A DNA stretch of 16,942 nucleotides, from positions 1-16,942 of the forward strand of contig CAILTC010000114.1 in assembly GCA_903837025.1 (NCBI GenBank), in the 5' to 3' direction. The translations under genes and the position numbers were made by a program. The stretch is from an uncultured Bacteroidota bacterium. Its GTDB lineage: Bacteria > Bacteroidota > Bacteroidia > Flavobacteriales > Flavobacteriaceae. Positions 1 to 10,200 of this stretch are shown here, in pieces (position 1 is the first letter of the stretch; every line of letters begins with the position of its first letter). The notes under the pieces are model-generated. The model was not told where the DNA came from, did not search any database, and saw only the letters and a list, made by a program, of their open reading frames with translations.

Positions 1-308
1 ACCAGTATAAAATTAACAAGATTATCCCTCATTATGATTAACAAAAATACAAAAAAAAATAATGCTACTGCAGTTTTCTCCTATTGAGTATTATCAATAA
101 TTTGATTTTTTTTAATTTGCTTATACCTCAAAATAACAATTTTGTAAATAAAAATAGATTCATTATTCAAATGAAGAAAATGATTTTTCGCATAGTTTTA
201 AATATTTTTTTATAAATTCTAATTTTTTATTATATTTCAAAAAAATATCTCTTAAATGCTATGATGCATTTATGAATTTCATCCCCAAACTAATAATATT
301 GAATACCA
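1..308. other. AT-rich intergenic region upstream of the amylosucrase gene
   Basis: No open frame with protein-like composition is visible on either strand, and the gene to the left lies outside the window. A weak promoter-like arrangement is present: TTTG at 116-119, then CAATTTTG at 137-144, one mismatch from the Bacteroidetes -7 element TAnnTTTG, with 17 bases between. It would give a 5' leader of about 160 bases. This is only a candidate. No strong hairpin or repeat was seen. Confidence 0.5.
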
Positions 309-2231
309 ATGCAACAAGCTGAAAAGTTATCAAAATTGAAAATTTTATTGGATAGTCAAAAAGTAAAAGACAAGGATTTCCATCTGCGGATGGGTGCCAA
401 TTTCCCAATAATTAGTGATTTATTTCAAAAAATATATTCAGAAACCTCAAATCAAGAGAAAGCTTTTGAATTATTAATGGAATCATTAATCAAAAATTTT
501 GAAGAACGTTCTAACCTCCAAAAAAAGCGAGATCTAATGCGTATGGCTAATCCTAATTGGTATTCTAGCCAAGAAATTGTAGGAATGATGCTGTATGTAG
601 ATCTTTTTAATACCAATTTTAAGGGACTAAAAGAGAAGATCCCCTATTTTAAAGATTTAGGAATTAATACCGTGCATTTGATGCCGTTTTTAGACGTACC
701 CGAGTTTGAGAATGACGGTGGTTATGCCGTTCGAAATTATCGAGAGGTTAGTGCCCGATTTGGCACCATGGCAGATTTTGAAGCTTTGGTGAAAGAGTTT
801 CAAAAAAACGACATGAATTTAGTTATGGATTTTGTATTAAATCATTGTGCCGATCAGCACGAATGGGCAGTTAAAGGTCGAAATGGCGATCCTAAATACA
901 AAGATTTCTTCTACTTTTTTCCTGACAGAACGCTACCTAATAAATACGAAAAAACGATGCTTGACATTTTTCCGGATACAGCTCCCGGAAATTTCACATT
1001 CTTACCCGAAAGCAATCAATGGGTTATGACATTGTTTTACGGATATCAATGGGATTTGAATTATAAAAACCCAATGGTTCTAATCGAAATGATAGATACA
1101 ATGTTGTTTTGGTCTAACAAAGGAATTGACATCTTCCGCTTTGATGCTGTAGCATTTATGTGGAAAGAAATAGGAAAATTTAATCAAAATTTGCCCGAAG
1201 TTCATGTGCTATTACAGCTGTTTAAACTATGTGGTCAAATTGTCGCCCCTGGGGTAGCTTATATTGCAGAAGCTATTGTTGCTCCAGTTGAAATCATCAA
1301 GTATTTTGGCGAAGGATTATCTCAAGGAGACGAATGTGATATTGCCTATAATGCTAATTTCATGGCATTAAGTTGGGAATCGATGGCAACCCGAAATACC
1401 GAACTTTTAAAAAAATCCATGAGGGCAGTTCCTACTAAACCAAGAAATACAACTTGGATAAATTATGCCCGTTGTCATGATGATATTGGGTTGGGTTTTG
1501 AGGATTATTTAGTTACGGAACTTGGTTTAGACAGTTTGCAACATCACTTATATATTTTGAAGCATTATTGCGACGGATTTAAAGATAGTTTTGCTCTCGG
1601 GCAACGTTTTATGACAGAGCATGGAACAGGAAAAGCACGAATTTCGGGATCTATGGCAGCACTTTGCGGACTCGAAAAAGCATTGAAAGAAAACAACGAA
1701 ACCGAAATTAAATTAGCCGTAAAACGGATTAATTTACAACATGCCGTAATTTTATCTTTAGGCGGTTTGCCAATGATTTATAGTGGTGATGAAGTTGCTT
1801 TGCCAAATAATTATGAATACTTAAACGACGAAAGTAAAAAATACGATAATCGCTGGTTGCATCGTTCTAAAATGAATTGGAATTTGGTTGAAAACATTGC
1901 TACATCCAATTCTGCTGAAGCTCAGGTCTACCAAAACCTAAAAAATTTAATCTCAATTAGAAAACAAACGCCTGCTTTTGCAGATAACAATGATCTGAAA
2001 TATATTGATTATGTTAATACTCATTTGTTAGTTTACAAAAAAACAGCTAGTAATGGAGACGAAGTTTATGTGATTGCTAATTTCTCTGAATTTAATACTA
2101 TTTTCGAAAGAAGTATTTTTTCAGATTTTAATGAAACTAAAATTTACAACCTAATATCTAAAAGTTATATAGATCTCAACGAAAAAAACTTCATAAGTGC
2201 TTATGATGTTTTATGGCTCAAAATCAAATAA
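309..2231 (+). CDS. GH13 amylosucrase-like glucansucrase
   Basis: The 640-residue protein has the length and domain order of amylosucrase (GH13 subfamily 4), which transfers glucose from sucrose to an alpha-1,4-glucan and releases fructose. Residues 1-90 form the helical N-terminal region typical of this subfamily. The (beta/alpha)8 barrel follows, with DGGYAV (Asp136), DFVLNH (His179), FRFDAVAF (probable nucleophile Asp279), AEAIV (acid/base Glu321) and RCHDDIG (His390, Asp391). The DNRW motif near 513-516 and the closing beta domain ending in VLWLKIK also resemble Neisseria amylosucrase as I remember it. No signal peptide is visible, so it is probably cytoplasmic. The ATG at 309 gives a full-length N-terminus. 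No sucrose transporter or fructokinase lies nearby, so the substrate is inferred from family motifs. Trehalose synthase and sucrose hydrolase are related alternatives, but the Glu321 and HDDIG contexts favour amylosucrase. Confidence 0.85.
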   Translation: MQQAEKLSKLKILLDSQKVKDKDFHLRMGANFPIISDLFQKIYSETSNQEKAFELLMESLIKNFEERSNLQKKRDLMRMANPNWYSSQEIVGMMLYVDLFNTNFKGLKEKIPYFKDLGINTVHLMPFLDVPEFENDGGYAVRNYREVSARFGTMADFEALVKEFQKNDMNLVMDFVLNHCADQHEWAVKGRNGDPKYKDFFYFFPDRTLPNKYEKTMLDIFPDTAPGNFTFLPESNQWVMTLFYGYQWDLNYKNPMVLIEMIDTMLFWSNKGIDIFRFDAVAFMWKEIGKFNQNLPEVHVLLQLFKLCGQIVAPGVAYIAEAIVAPVEIIKYFGEGLSQGDECDIAYNANFMALSWESMATRNTELLKKSMRAVPTKPRNTTWINYARCHDDIGLGFEDYLVTELGLDSLQHHLYILKHYCDGFKDSFALGQRFMTEHGTGKARISGSMAALCGLEKALKENNETEIKLAVKRINLQHAVILSLGGLPMIYSGDEVALPNNYEYLNDESKKYDNRWLHRSKMNWNLVENIATSNSAEAQVYQNLKNLISIRKQTPAFADNNDLKYIDYVNTHLLVYKKTASNGDEVYVIANFSEFNTIFERSIFSDFNETKIYNLISKSYIDLNEKNFISAYDVLWLKIK

Positions 2232-2269
2232 TTCAATAACGAATCATTAAATCCTTAACGCTAAAAACT

Positions 2270-2575
2270 ATGTACGAACCTAATAAAAATTCAATACGAC
2301 ATTCTGTTATTTTTACATTTAACGAAGATTTGACTTCCGATGAAAAAGAAGCTTTTTTTAATGAAGTAAGGAAATTGGCCCTAATTCCTGGTGTTGAAAA
2401 GTTTGAAATCTTAAAACAAGTAAGCGTTAAAAATAAATTTGAACACGGAATCCTAATGGAATTCAAAAATAACGAAGCCTATCAATTTTATAACAATCAC
2501 CCTGATCATGTTGCTTTTGTTCAAAATATTTGGTTAAAACAAGTCCATGATTTTTTAGAAATTGACTTCCAATAA
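2270..2575 (+). CDS. Dabb-family (stress-responsive alpha/beta barrel) small protein
   Basis: This 101-residue protein matches the Dabb fold: a first strand with RHSVIFTF (His11), a helix of acidic and lysine residues (about 25-40), a central strand pair, and the HPDH motif (77-80) followed by an aromatic helix ending VHDFLEIDF. Family members are dimeric ferredoxin-like barrels; some are stress-induced in plants and others are small cyclases or of unknown role. Nothing here fixes a substrate. It starts 38 bases after the amylosucrase stop, on the same strand and with no terminator between, so the two are probably co-transcribed. The start is preceded by an A-rich stretch rather than a Shine-Dalgarno sequence, as is usual in Bacteroidetes. 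Family assignment is fairly firm; function is unknown. Confidence 0.8.
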   Translation: MYEPNKNSIRHSVIFTFNEDLTSDEKEAFFNEVRKLALIPGVEKFEILKQVSVKNKFEHGILMEFKNNEAYQFYNNHPDHVAFVQNIWLKQVHDFLEIDFQ

Positions 2576-2646
2576 ACGGTCAATCAAACGTATAATTTAT
2601 ATAGATTTAGAGCCTAATTTAAAAATAAGACCTATTTCTCTAACGC

Positions 2647-2683
2647 AAAAAGCCTTGAAATCATAAAATTTCAAGGCTTTTTT
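2647..2683. terminator. Bidirectional rho-independent terminator between convergent genes
   Basis: There is a perfect 15-bp stem: the arm at 2647-2661 pairs with 2668-2682 around the loop CATAAA. The outer arms are A5/T5, so a T-run follows the hairpin on either strand. It lies between the ends of the Dabb gene (+) and the cytochrome gene (-) and can serve both. Confidence 0.9.
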
Positions 2684-2700
2684 ACGGCTATATATTGTAA

Positions 2701-3120
2701 TTATTTTTTACTTTTTTCTTTATTAATTTCTAAATTCCGGATGTAATTAACTAGCTTCCAACGTTGATCGTCAGTCAAAAGTTCTTCATAAGTAGCCATT
2801 GGTGCTTTTCCGTGAGTAATTTTCCAAAAAATATTTCCGTCAGTTTCATTTACCACTTTCAAAGCAAGAAAATTTGCTGGTTTGCGTTCCAAGCTTAAAC
2901 CCGCTTCACCGTTTCCTTTCCCTTGCAAACCATGACATAAAACACACATTTGGTTAAAAATTTTCTTTCCGTCAGCGGTGGCAGAAGCATTTCCTTTGAA
3001 TGGGTTCGTTAAATTCTTTGACGATTCAGGAGCAACCCAATTGCTGGTTTGAGCAACTATTTTATGACTACCAATAAATAGTATAGTTATCAATATTAAT
3101 AATGAACATTCTTTTTTCAT
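2701..3120 (-). CDS. Secreted or periplasmic class I monohaem cytochrome c
   Basis: The protein has 139 residues. Residues 1-24 form a signal peptide (KK, hydrophobic core ILITILFIG, cleavage near VAQ). One haem-attachment motif, CVLCH (Cys59, Cys62, His63), is followed by GLQGKGNG, typical of small class I cytochromes. Met108 in KAPMATY is the likely distal haem ligand, and the C-terminal helix (LTDDQRWKLVNYIRNL, 115-130) is the usual last helix of the fold. It is therefore expected to be an electron carrier in the periplasm or attached to the membrane; the redox partner cannot be read from the neighbours. It has its own candidate promoter upstream and ends at the shared terminator at 2647-2683. 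It is transcribed in the same direction as the adhesin genes but separated by 167 bases, so probably independently. Confidence 0.88.
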   Translation of the reverse strand: MKKECSLLILITILFIGSHKIVAQTSNWVAPESSKNLTNPFKGNASATADGKKIFNQMCVLCHGLQGKGNGEAGLSLERKPANFLALKVVNETDGNIFWKITHGKAPMATYEELLTDDQRWKLVNYIRNLEINKEKSKK

Positions 3121-3194
3121 ATGATTAAAGTTTAGGTTGGTTTTTGTATAGTAAAGTTAGCATAGGTTTTCTATAAAAATAGTTATATTTATCA

Positions 3195-3227
3195 CAAATT
3201 TACTGAAATTATATAAAAATTAAACAA
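3195..3227 (-). promoter_or_regulatory. Candidate promoter of the cytochrome c gene
   Basis: Read on the minus strand, TAAATTTG (plus 3195-3202) matches the Bacteroidetes -7 element TAnnTTTG exactly. A TTG (plus 3225-3227) lies 22 bases upstream as a possible -33 element. The implied transcription start is about 70 bases before the cytochrome ATG. An A/T-only inverted repeat at 3222-3237 overlaps the -33 and could be a weak terminator for the PorP-like gene. Confidence 0.45.
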
Positions 3228-3287
3228 TTTATTGTTTGAATAAAATCAATTAAAAAACTCGATTTTGAGATTCTTCCATTAAAAAAA

Positions 3288-4283
3288 TCAATAATAATTA
3301 GGACAACCAAAACATTTTACCTGTAAATCAAACTGATACGTTAAAGACAATTCGTAAATCCCTCCCGTTTTACCTATTTTCGAGGTATTGAAATCATACG
3401 AATAGCCAAATTTAAAATGATCGTAATGCAAACCTCCAAAAGCATTTATAGAGGTTAAATAATGACTATTCAAATCGTTTTTTACTGGATTTAAAGCAGC
3501 ACTAACTCCAAAAAATAATTTTTTGAATACAAGTCCGGAACCCATATCAATCCTGTTGTATTCGCCTTGCTTCATAAAATTAGCCGTCAATAAAACTTTT
3601 GTATCATTAGGGAAAAAAGAGGTGTCAAAATAATCAGACAATAAATATTCATACCCTGCATTGGCCGAAAGAAACATTTCTAACGGTAGATTTCCATTGG
3701 TTGCGAATGAAATATTAGGTTTATTGATGTGTTTTAAAGAAGCCCCAAACCAAGCATTTTCGTTATTGAAAAGCATAGCTGCCGAAAAATCAAAAAAGGC
3801 TACTTTATCATTCAGCAACAGCGGATCTACACTCGTGGGATTAATAATTCCTTGCCCAATATTGATTTGATCTTCTAAAACTATGTTTTGAAAACCGTAT
3901 GATTTATTCCCAAAACCAATTTCGATAGCAGGTCTAAAAAACCACGTATCGGATAATTGAACTCGATACGCATAATCAACATTGATTTGGGTGAAATTAT
4001 AATTGGTAAAATTTTCTCGGTGATTCAAAACACTAACTCCTATACCACTATTGAAATCATCTAACCAAGTATTCATAAAAACAAAATCAGTATCGACCTT
4101 TAGATTCAAGTCGGGCCACTGTGTTCGATGTATTACTCCAGCATTTGTGGTTTCTAAAAAGCCCGTAAATCCGGGATTCAAAGTCTCAGGAACCATGAAA
4201 TATTGAGTAAAAATAGGGTCTTGTGCTTTCACTGACATAGAAAAACACATAAAGAATATAAAGGCAACTAATTTTATTTTCAT
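3288..4283 (-). CDS. PorP/SprF-family type IX secretion partner protein
   Basis: The protein has 331 residues with a signal peptide at 1-20 (hydrophobic core LVAFIFFMCFSM, cleavage near KAQ). The mature start, DPIFTQYFMVPETLNPGFTG, is the hallmark of the PorP/SprF family (compare QDP.FSQY....LNPA.AG). The rest alternates short amphipathic strands, as in an outer-membrane barrel. The gene begins 8 bases after the stop of the giant adhesin. Known biology: in Flavobacterium johnsoniae SprF is needed to secrete or assemble SprB, and proteins with type B C-terminal domains generally need a cognate SprF-like protein. I infer that this one serves the adjacent adhesin. The protein ends in CFGCPNYY, a terminal Cys pair whose meaning I do not know. 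It is probably not PorP of the core secretion machinery, because no porK, porL, porM or porN lies here. Confidence 0.88.
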   Translation of the reverse strand: MKIKLVAFIFFMCFSMSVKAQDPIFTQYFMVPETLNPGFTGFLETTNAGVIHRTQWPDLNLKVDTDFVFMNTWLDDFNSGIGVSVLNHRENFTNYNFTQINVDYAYRVQLSDTWFFRPAIEIGFGNKSYGFQNIVLEDQINIGQGIINPTSVDPLLLNDKVAFFDFSAAMLFNNENAWFGASLKHINKPNISFATNGNLPLEMFLSANAGYEYLLSDYFDTSFFPNDTKVLLTANFMKQGEYNRIDMGSGLVFKKLFFGVSAALNPVKNDLNSHYLTSINAFGGLHYDHFKFGYSYDFNTSKIGKTGGIYELSLTYQFDLQVKCFGCPNYY

Positions 4284-4291
4284 TTATATTC

Positions 4292-7200
4292 TTATTTAAT
4301 TATTACAAAAGCATTGCTATCATTTACCATCTCTCCATAAAAAGTCTTTGCGCTAACGCTATAATAAAAATTTCCGTTTTCTGCATCTTTGCCTTTAATT
4401 TTCCCATCCCAACCGCGCAATACATCTCCACTTTCAGAATATATTAATTCGCCCCAAGTATCATAAATACTTAAATAAATTGATTTTAATCCTTTGAAAA
4501 CGGGTTTAAAAGTTTCATTAATTCCGTCTCCATTTGGTGTAAAAGCATTTGGCGTAATCAATTCGTACCCTTTATCAATTTTTAAGGTGATGGTATTGGT
4601 ATATACACATCCTAATGGGTAGGTAACGGTTTGAGTTACGACCTGATTCCCTTCTTTTAGAAAAGTATGAATCGGGTTTGTTTCGGTTGAAATACCCCCA
4701 TCTCCAAAATCCCAAGACATACCAATAAAATCTCCTGTCGCAGTATTTGTAAATTGAATAGGATCTTTTATAGAATAAATTCCAAAAGTCGAAAAAGCAT
4801 AAGAACTTATAGCAAATGACGGATTTCCAAGTGTTGGAATTTTAACATTAAATGAATAATTTGAAGGACAACCCAGTTTATCGGTAACGCTAAGAAGAAC
4901 CGTACCGTTCTGATTGGTATTCATCATTTCGTTATTAGCACCGCTAACTGTTCCGCTGGACCAAGCTAATTGATAGGGTGGCATTCCGCCTGAAACTTGG
5001 GCTACAAATGTTTGTTTTACATATTTAGTAGCACAATCAAAATCAGTATGGGTCACAACACCAACAACGATTGGTGGTGGTCTATTAATACTGTATTGGG
5101 CTTGTTTTGAACAGCCATTTTTATCTACGACAGTAACTAAATAATTCCCTGCCGGAATAGCACTTAAATCCTCGGTTATTGCACCATTTGACCAAGCATA
5201 AGTAAACGGAGCCGAACCTCCTGATACAAGCAGATTTATAGCGCCACTATTAGCATCTATACAGTCAAACGCATTGGTAACAACAGCCGTAAGAACCAAA
5301 GGTTGCGGTTCTAAAATGATAAAAGTTCGTGTAATCACACAAGGTTTACCATCCGTAATTGTTACCGTGTAAGATCCTGGTCCCAAATTATTCCTGACAT
5401 TTCCCGCTACAGCATTATCATTCCAAACTAGCTTTACTGGAGCGATACCACCTACAATATTTAAATTAATACTACCATCATTAGCACCAAAACAGCTAAC
5501 ATTTTTGGCAACTGGATTTATGGTAAAAATGGGTGGATCGGGTATATTTACATTCAATGTTTTAACACAATTCAAGGCATCGGTTACGGTAATTAAATAA
5601 TTCCCTGAAGAGAGGTTATTTTGAAAAACACCTCCTCCTAGATTACTCCATGTAATTTGATAAGGAGAGATTCCACCGGAAATGGCGATTCGAATTGAAG
5701 CATCATTTCCTCCATAGCAAATAATAGGTGTTGTGGTTGCCGTGATGATAATTTCAGGAGTTTGTGTGATTGTTACTGGTAATAAATTTACGGAACAACC
5801 CGAGTTATCGGTCACTTTAAGGTTGTAAGTTCCAGCGAAAATAGCCGTCAAATTTTGAGTAGAACTCACAAAACCATTTGGCCCAGTCCAAGCATACGTA
5901 TAAGGTGCAATTCCACCGGTTACATTCACGGTTATGGTTCCTGCAGCAGCACCAAAACACAATATATCCGTTTTACTTACTAAGCCTACTGCTAAAACAG
6001 GCGGTTCTGTAATGGTATATGAGGCAGTTGCTGGACCACAATTATTAACATCCGAAACCGTAACAGCGTACACTCCAGGCCCTAAATTAGAGAGATCTTC
6101 GATATTGGCATAAGGAGTTCCATTTTTCGTCCAAGCGAAAGTATAATTTGGAGTTCCTCCCGTTATGGTGATCGCAATCGAACCATTGGCATTGCCAAAA
6201 CAACTAACATTCTTAGTCAAATCGGTAGTTATTGCAATTGCTGCTGGTTGTGTAATGATGACTGTTTGAATTTTCGAACATCCATTTGCATCTGTAACAG
6301 TAACGGTATAATTCCCTGCAGCTAAATTCGTTGCAGTTGCAGTTGTAACTACCGGAATTGTGTTCCATGAAAAATGGAGTAATCCATTTCCTCCGCTGGC
6401 CAAAATCGTAGCGGCACCAGTAGAATTGTCAAAACAATCTACATTAGTTTGTGCACTTATAGACGTTATAATGCCATTGGGTTCCGTAATCGTAACTTGC
6501 TTATTGATAGAACAATTATTTCCATCCGATATGGTAACAGTATATAATCCTGCTTTTAGGCTAGTAGCTGTATCCGAATTTTGTGGCGGTATTGTATTCC
6601 AAGAATAAACATAAGGTCCTATTCCTCCTGTTGCCAATACAGTTGCAGATCCAGTACTATCACCTGAGCATAAAATATTAGTTTGAGAAGTAGTTGCGGT
6701 CATTCCTAATGGTTCCGTTATTGTAACAGAGCTTGATGTGCTGCATCCTTTTGTATCAGTAACCAAAACCATATAAGTTCCTGCTGTCAATCCTGTGGCT
6801 GTTGCCAAAGTTTGAATCGGAACTGTATTCCAAGAATAGGAATAAGGAGCGGTTCCTCCCAAAGCTGAAACTGTAGCATCTCCATTATTTCCTCCGGAAC
6901 AACTTACATTATTCGAACCTGAAATCAATGACGATAATGAAGCCAGTGGTTGCGAAATAGTCACAACTTGTACTTTCTGACAACCGTTACCATCAGTAAC
7001 CGTTGCATTATAAGTACCTGCTGACAATCCTGTGGCTGTTGCCAAAGTTTGAACCGGAGTGGTGTTCCAAGAATAAGAATATGGTGGTGTTCCGCCAGAT
7101 GCTATAACTGTTGCGCTTCCGTTACTATCACCAAAACAATTAATATCTGTATGTGTTTCCGAAACCAGTATTGCGGTAGGTTGGGATATGGTTACTTGTT

Positions 7201-10200
7201 CTGTTTTAGAACAACTACTCGCGTCAGCAATCGTAACGGTGTACGTTCCTGCTGATAATCCAGAAATTGAAGCTGTAAGCTGAACAGGAATTGTATCCCA
7301 AGAATAGCTTAATGCTCCTGATCCACCACTAGCGGTAGCAGTAGCAGAACCATTATTTCCTCCAAAACAAGTTACATTTGTTGAAGTTGCCGATGAAATT
7401 ATTCCTGAAGCCGATAGTATTGTAACGGATTGACTTTTTGTACATCCATTGCCATCGGTAATCACTACATTATGAATTCCTGCTGATAATCCCGAGGCTA
7501 TTGACGTTGTTTGTGCAGGGTTTCTATCCCATAAATAAGAATAAGGCCCTGTTCCGCCTGAGGGCAAAACTGTCGCACTTCCTGTATTGCTTCCAAAACA
7601 AACCACATTAGTTTGTGCACTAATAACAGCATCTAAAGCCGCTGATGGCTGAGTTATAGTTACAGCCTGTGTTGTCGAACAAGCATTAGTATCTGTAATG
7701 ATAACGCTATAAATTCCTGATGTCAATCCTGATGCGGTGGCCAATGTTTGAATCGGAATTGTATTCCAAGAATAAGAATAAGGTGCTGTTCCGCCTGTGG
7801 CCAAAACTGTCGCACTTCCGTTAGAACCTCCATAACAACTCACATTCGTTTGTACGCTTATTGATGCACCTAAAACGGTGGGTTCGGTTATAATTACGGA
7901 TTGAGTTTTTGTACAATTAGTAGCATCTGTAACTGTTACCGTATAGTTTCCTGCCGAAAGTCCTGTGGCAGTTGCTGAACTTTGAACAGGATTAGTATTC
8001 CAAGAATACAAATAAGGAGCTGTTCCGCCTGTCGGAGTGGCGGTTGCAGTTCCATCACTATTGCCTGTACAACTCACCTCTTTTTGCGTCGTGGTAATCG
8101 AAATCGCATTGGGTTGCGTGATTACTACCTGTACGTTTTTTGAACAACCATTTACATCCTTAACGGTAACTATGTACGTTCCTTCAGACAATCCTGAAGC
8201 GGTGGCCGAAGTCTGAGCCGGTATTGTATTCCATAAATAGCTCAATGTTCCTACTCCTCCACTCGCCGTAACGGTAGCCGAACCATTATTCCCGCCAAAA
8301 CAAGTCAAGTTAGTTTGCGAACTTATAGCAGCTGTCAATCCCGTTGCAGGTTGGCTGATGGTATACGATTCTGTTTTGGTACAGCCATTGCTATCTGTAA
8401 TAACAACACTATAATTCCCCGCTAATAAACCTGTTGCTGTAGCGGTTATTTGAGCAGGAACTGTATTCCATAAATAAGTATAAGGTGCTGTTCCTCCTGT
8501 TGCCAAAACTGTTGCGCTTCCTGTATTGCTCCCGAAACAACTTACATTTGTTTGTGAACTTGTAGCGTCTAAAGCTGTTAAAGGCTGCGTTAGAACAACC
8601 GACTGTATTTTCGAACAACCGCTACTATCTGTAATGGTAACAGTATAAGTTCCTGCTCCCAATCCTGTAGCAGTGGCTAATGTTTGAATCGGAGTTGTAT
8701 TCCAAGAATAAGAATAAGGTGCTGTTCCGCCTGCTGGCAAAACCGTCGCACTTCCGTTAGAACCGCCAAAACAACTCACATTCGTTTGCGAACTTATTGA
8801 TGAACTCAAAGCTATTGGTTGACTTATATTTACTGACTGAGTATTTGTACAATTAGTAGCATCTGTAACTGTCACCGTATAATTCCCTACTACAAGTCCT
8901 GAAGCTTTAGCTGAGTTTTGAGGAGGATTTGTACTCCAAGAATACAAATAAGGCGCCGTTCCTCCTGTAATAATAGCAGTTGCAGTACCGTCGCTATTGC
9001 CAAAACAGCTAACATTTGTTTGTGATGTCGAAATTATTATTTGAGAACTTACATTAATTATTACTGTAAATGGTATTCCTACGCAACTACCCGTAGCTGG
9101 AGTAACGGTATAAGTTGCAGTCTGATTTGTAGGGGTTGTGTTTATTAATGTTCCACCAATACTCGCTTGATTTGTCCCTGGCAAACCTCCGGTAATCCCT
9201 CCTGTAACTACTGGCGCACCCCAAGAATAAGTTGTTCCAGCAGGAATAACATTCCCTACTGTTACAGCAGAAGGTGTCAACAAAAAGGATGATCCGCTAC
9301 AAATAGATTGGGTTTCATTTTGAACAATTGGTATTGGATTAATCGTAAATGTATTACTTATTACAGCTGTTGTCCCGCACTCATTTGTTACTTCAAGTTG
9401 AATAGAATAATTACCTGGCGAAGCATAACTAACTGAAGGAGGAGTACTACTTGTTGAAGTGGATGGAATCCCTCCATTAAAAGTCCATAAATAGTTTAAT
9501 CCAGAGTTTATTGTTGAAGAACAACTATTCACTATAACCGATGGAGTAATTAATGTATTTACACAATTTGTTGCAATCGTGTTTATAACTACCGTTGGCG
9601 GCTGTTTTACGATCACAGTCTGAACTGGAGAAACAACCGAACCACAGGAATTAGTCGTTGTTAATGTTATCGAATAAGTCCCAGGTTTCACAAAATTATA
9701 AGTTGCATCTTGACTCGTCTGATTGGGAATCAAAATTGCACCACTTCCGCAATAACCCGATGCATAAGAAACTTTCCACAAATAAGTTGGAGGAGAACAG
9801 GAACCCGTAATATCAGTTTTGTTCGAAGTTTTAACAGTAATAGGCGAGCAAGCTGCTGTTGTATTAATCGTAAATGCTGGAACTATTGCTTTCTCTATAC
9901 AAATTTGTTGTGTTATTATACTCACTCCGCAATAACCTTCAGCTGATAAACTAACAGTATAATTTCCTGGAAGAGAATAGGCATGAGTTGGACTCAGTAT
10001 AGACTGAGTAGGAGAACCATCACCAAAGTCCCATTTATAAATAGAATTTCGCAAACAATCATTATTAAAACCAGCTATTGTAGTATTAGTAAATAACACA
10101 TCCGAATTTAAACAAGCACTTGTTGGCGCTGTAAAGCTGGCAGTTGGCTTTATATAGATTGTAATATTAGAAACACTACCTTTAGTTACATTACAGGCAT

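Noticed and set aside
272..322. Short ATG frame overlapping the amylosucrase start, as a possible leader peptide
   Set aside because: Sixteen codons without biased amino acids, no hairpin or terminator nearby, and no reason beyond chance.
3222..3237. A/T inverted repeat AAACAA/TTGTTT as terminator of the PorP-like gene
   Set aside because: Six weak pairs with only one G-C pair; too unstable to call, and it overlaps a candidate -33 element.
8409..8618. 69-codon minus-strand frame inside the adhesin
   Set aside because: It is an alternative-frame reading of a SprB repeat, with Arg/Asn/Ser-rich composition expected from a shifted frame.
4829..9034. Regular repeats of about 234 bases that might suggest an array or satellite
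   Set aside because: They are in coding phase, have no spacers, and translate to SprB domains; this is not a CRISPR or non-coding satellite.
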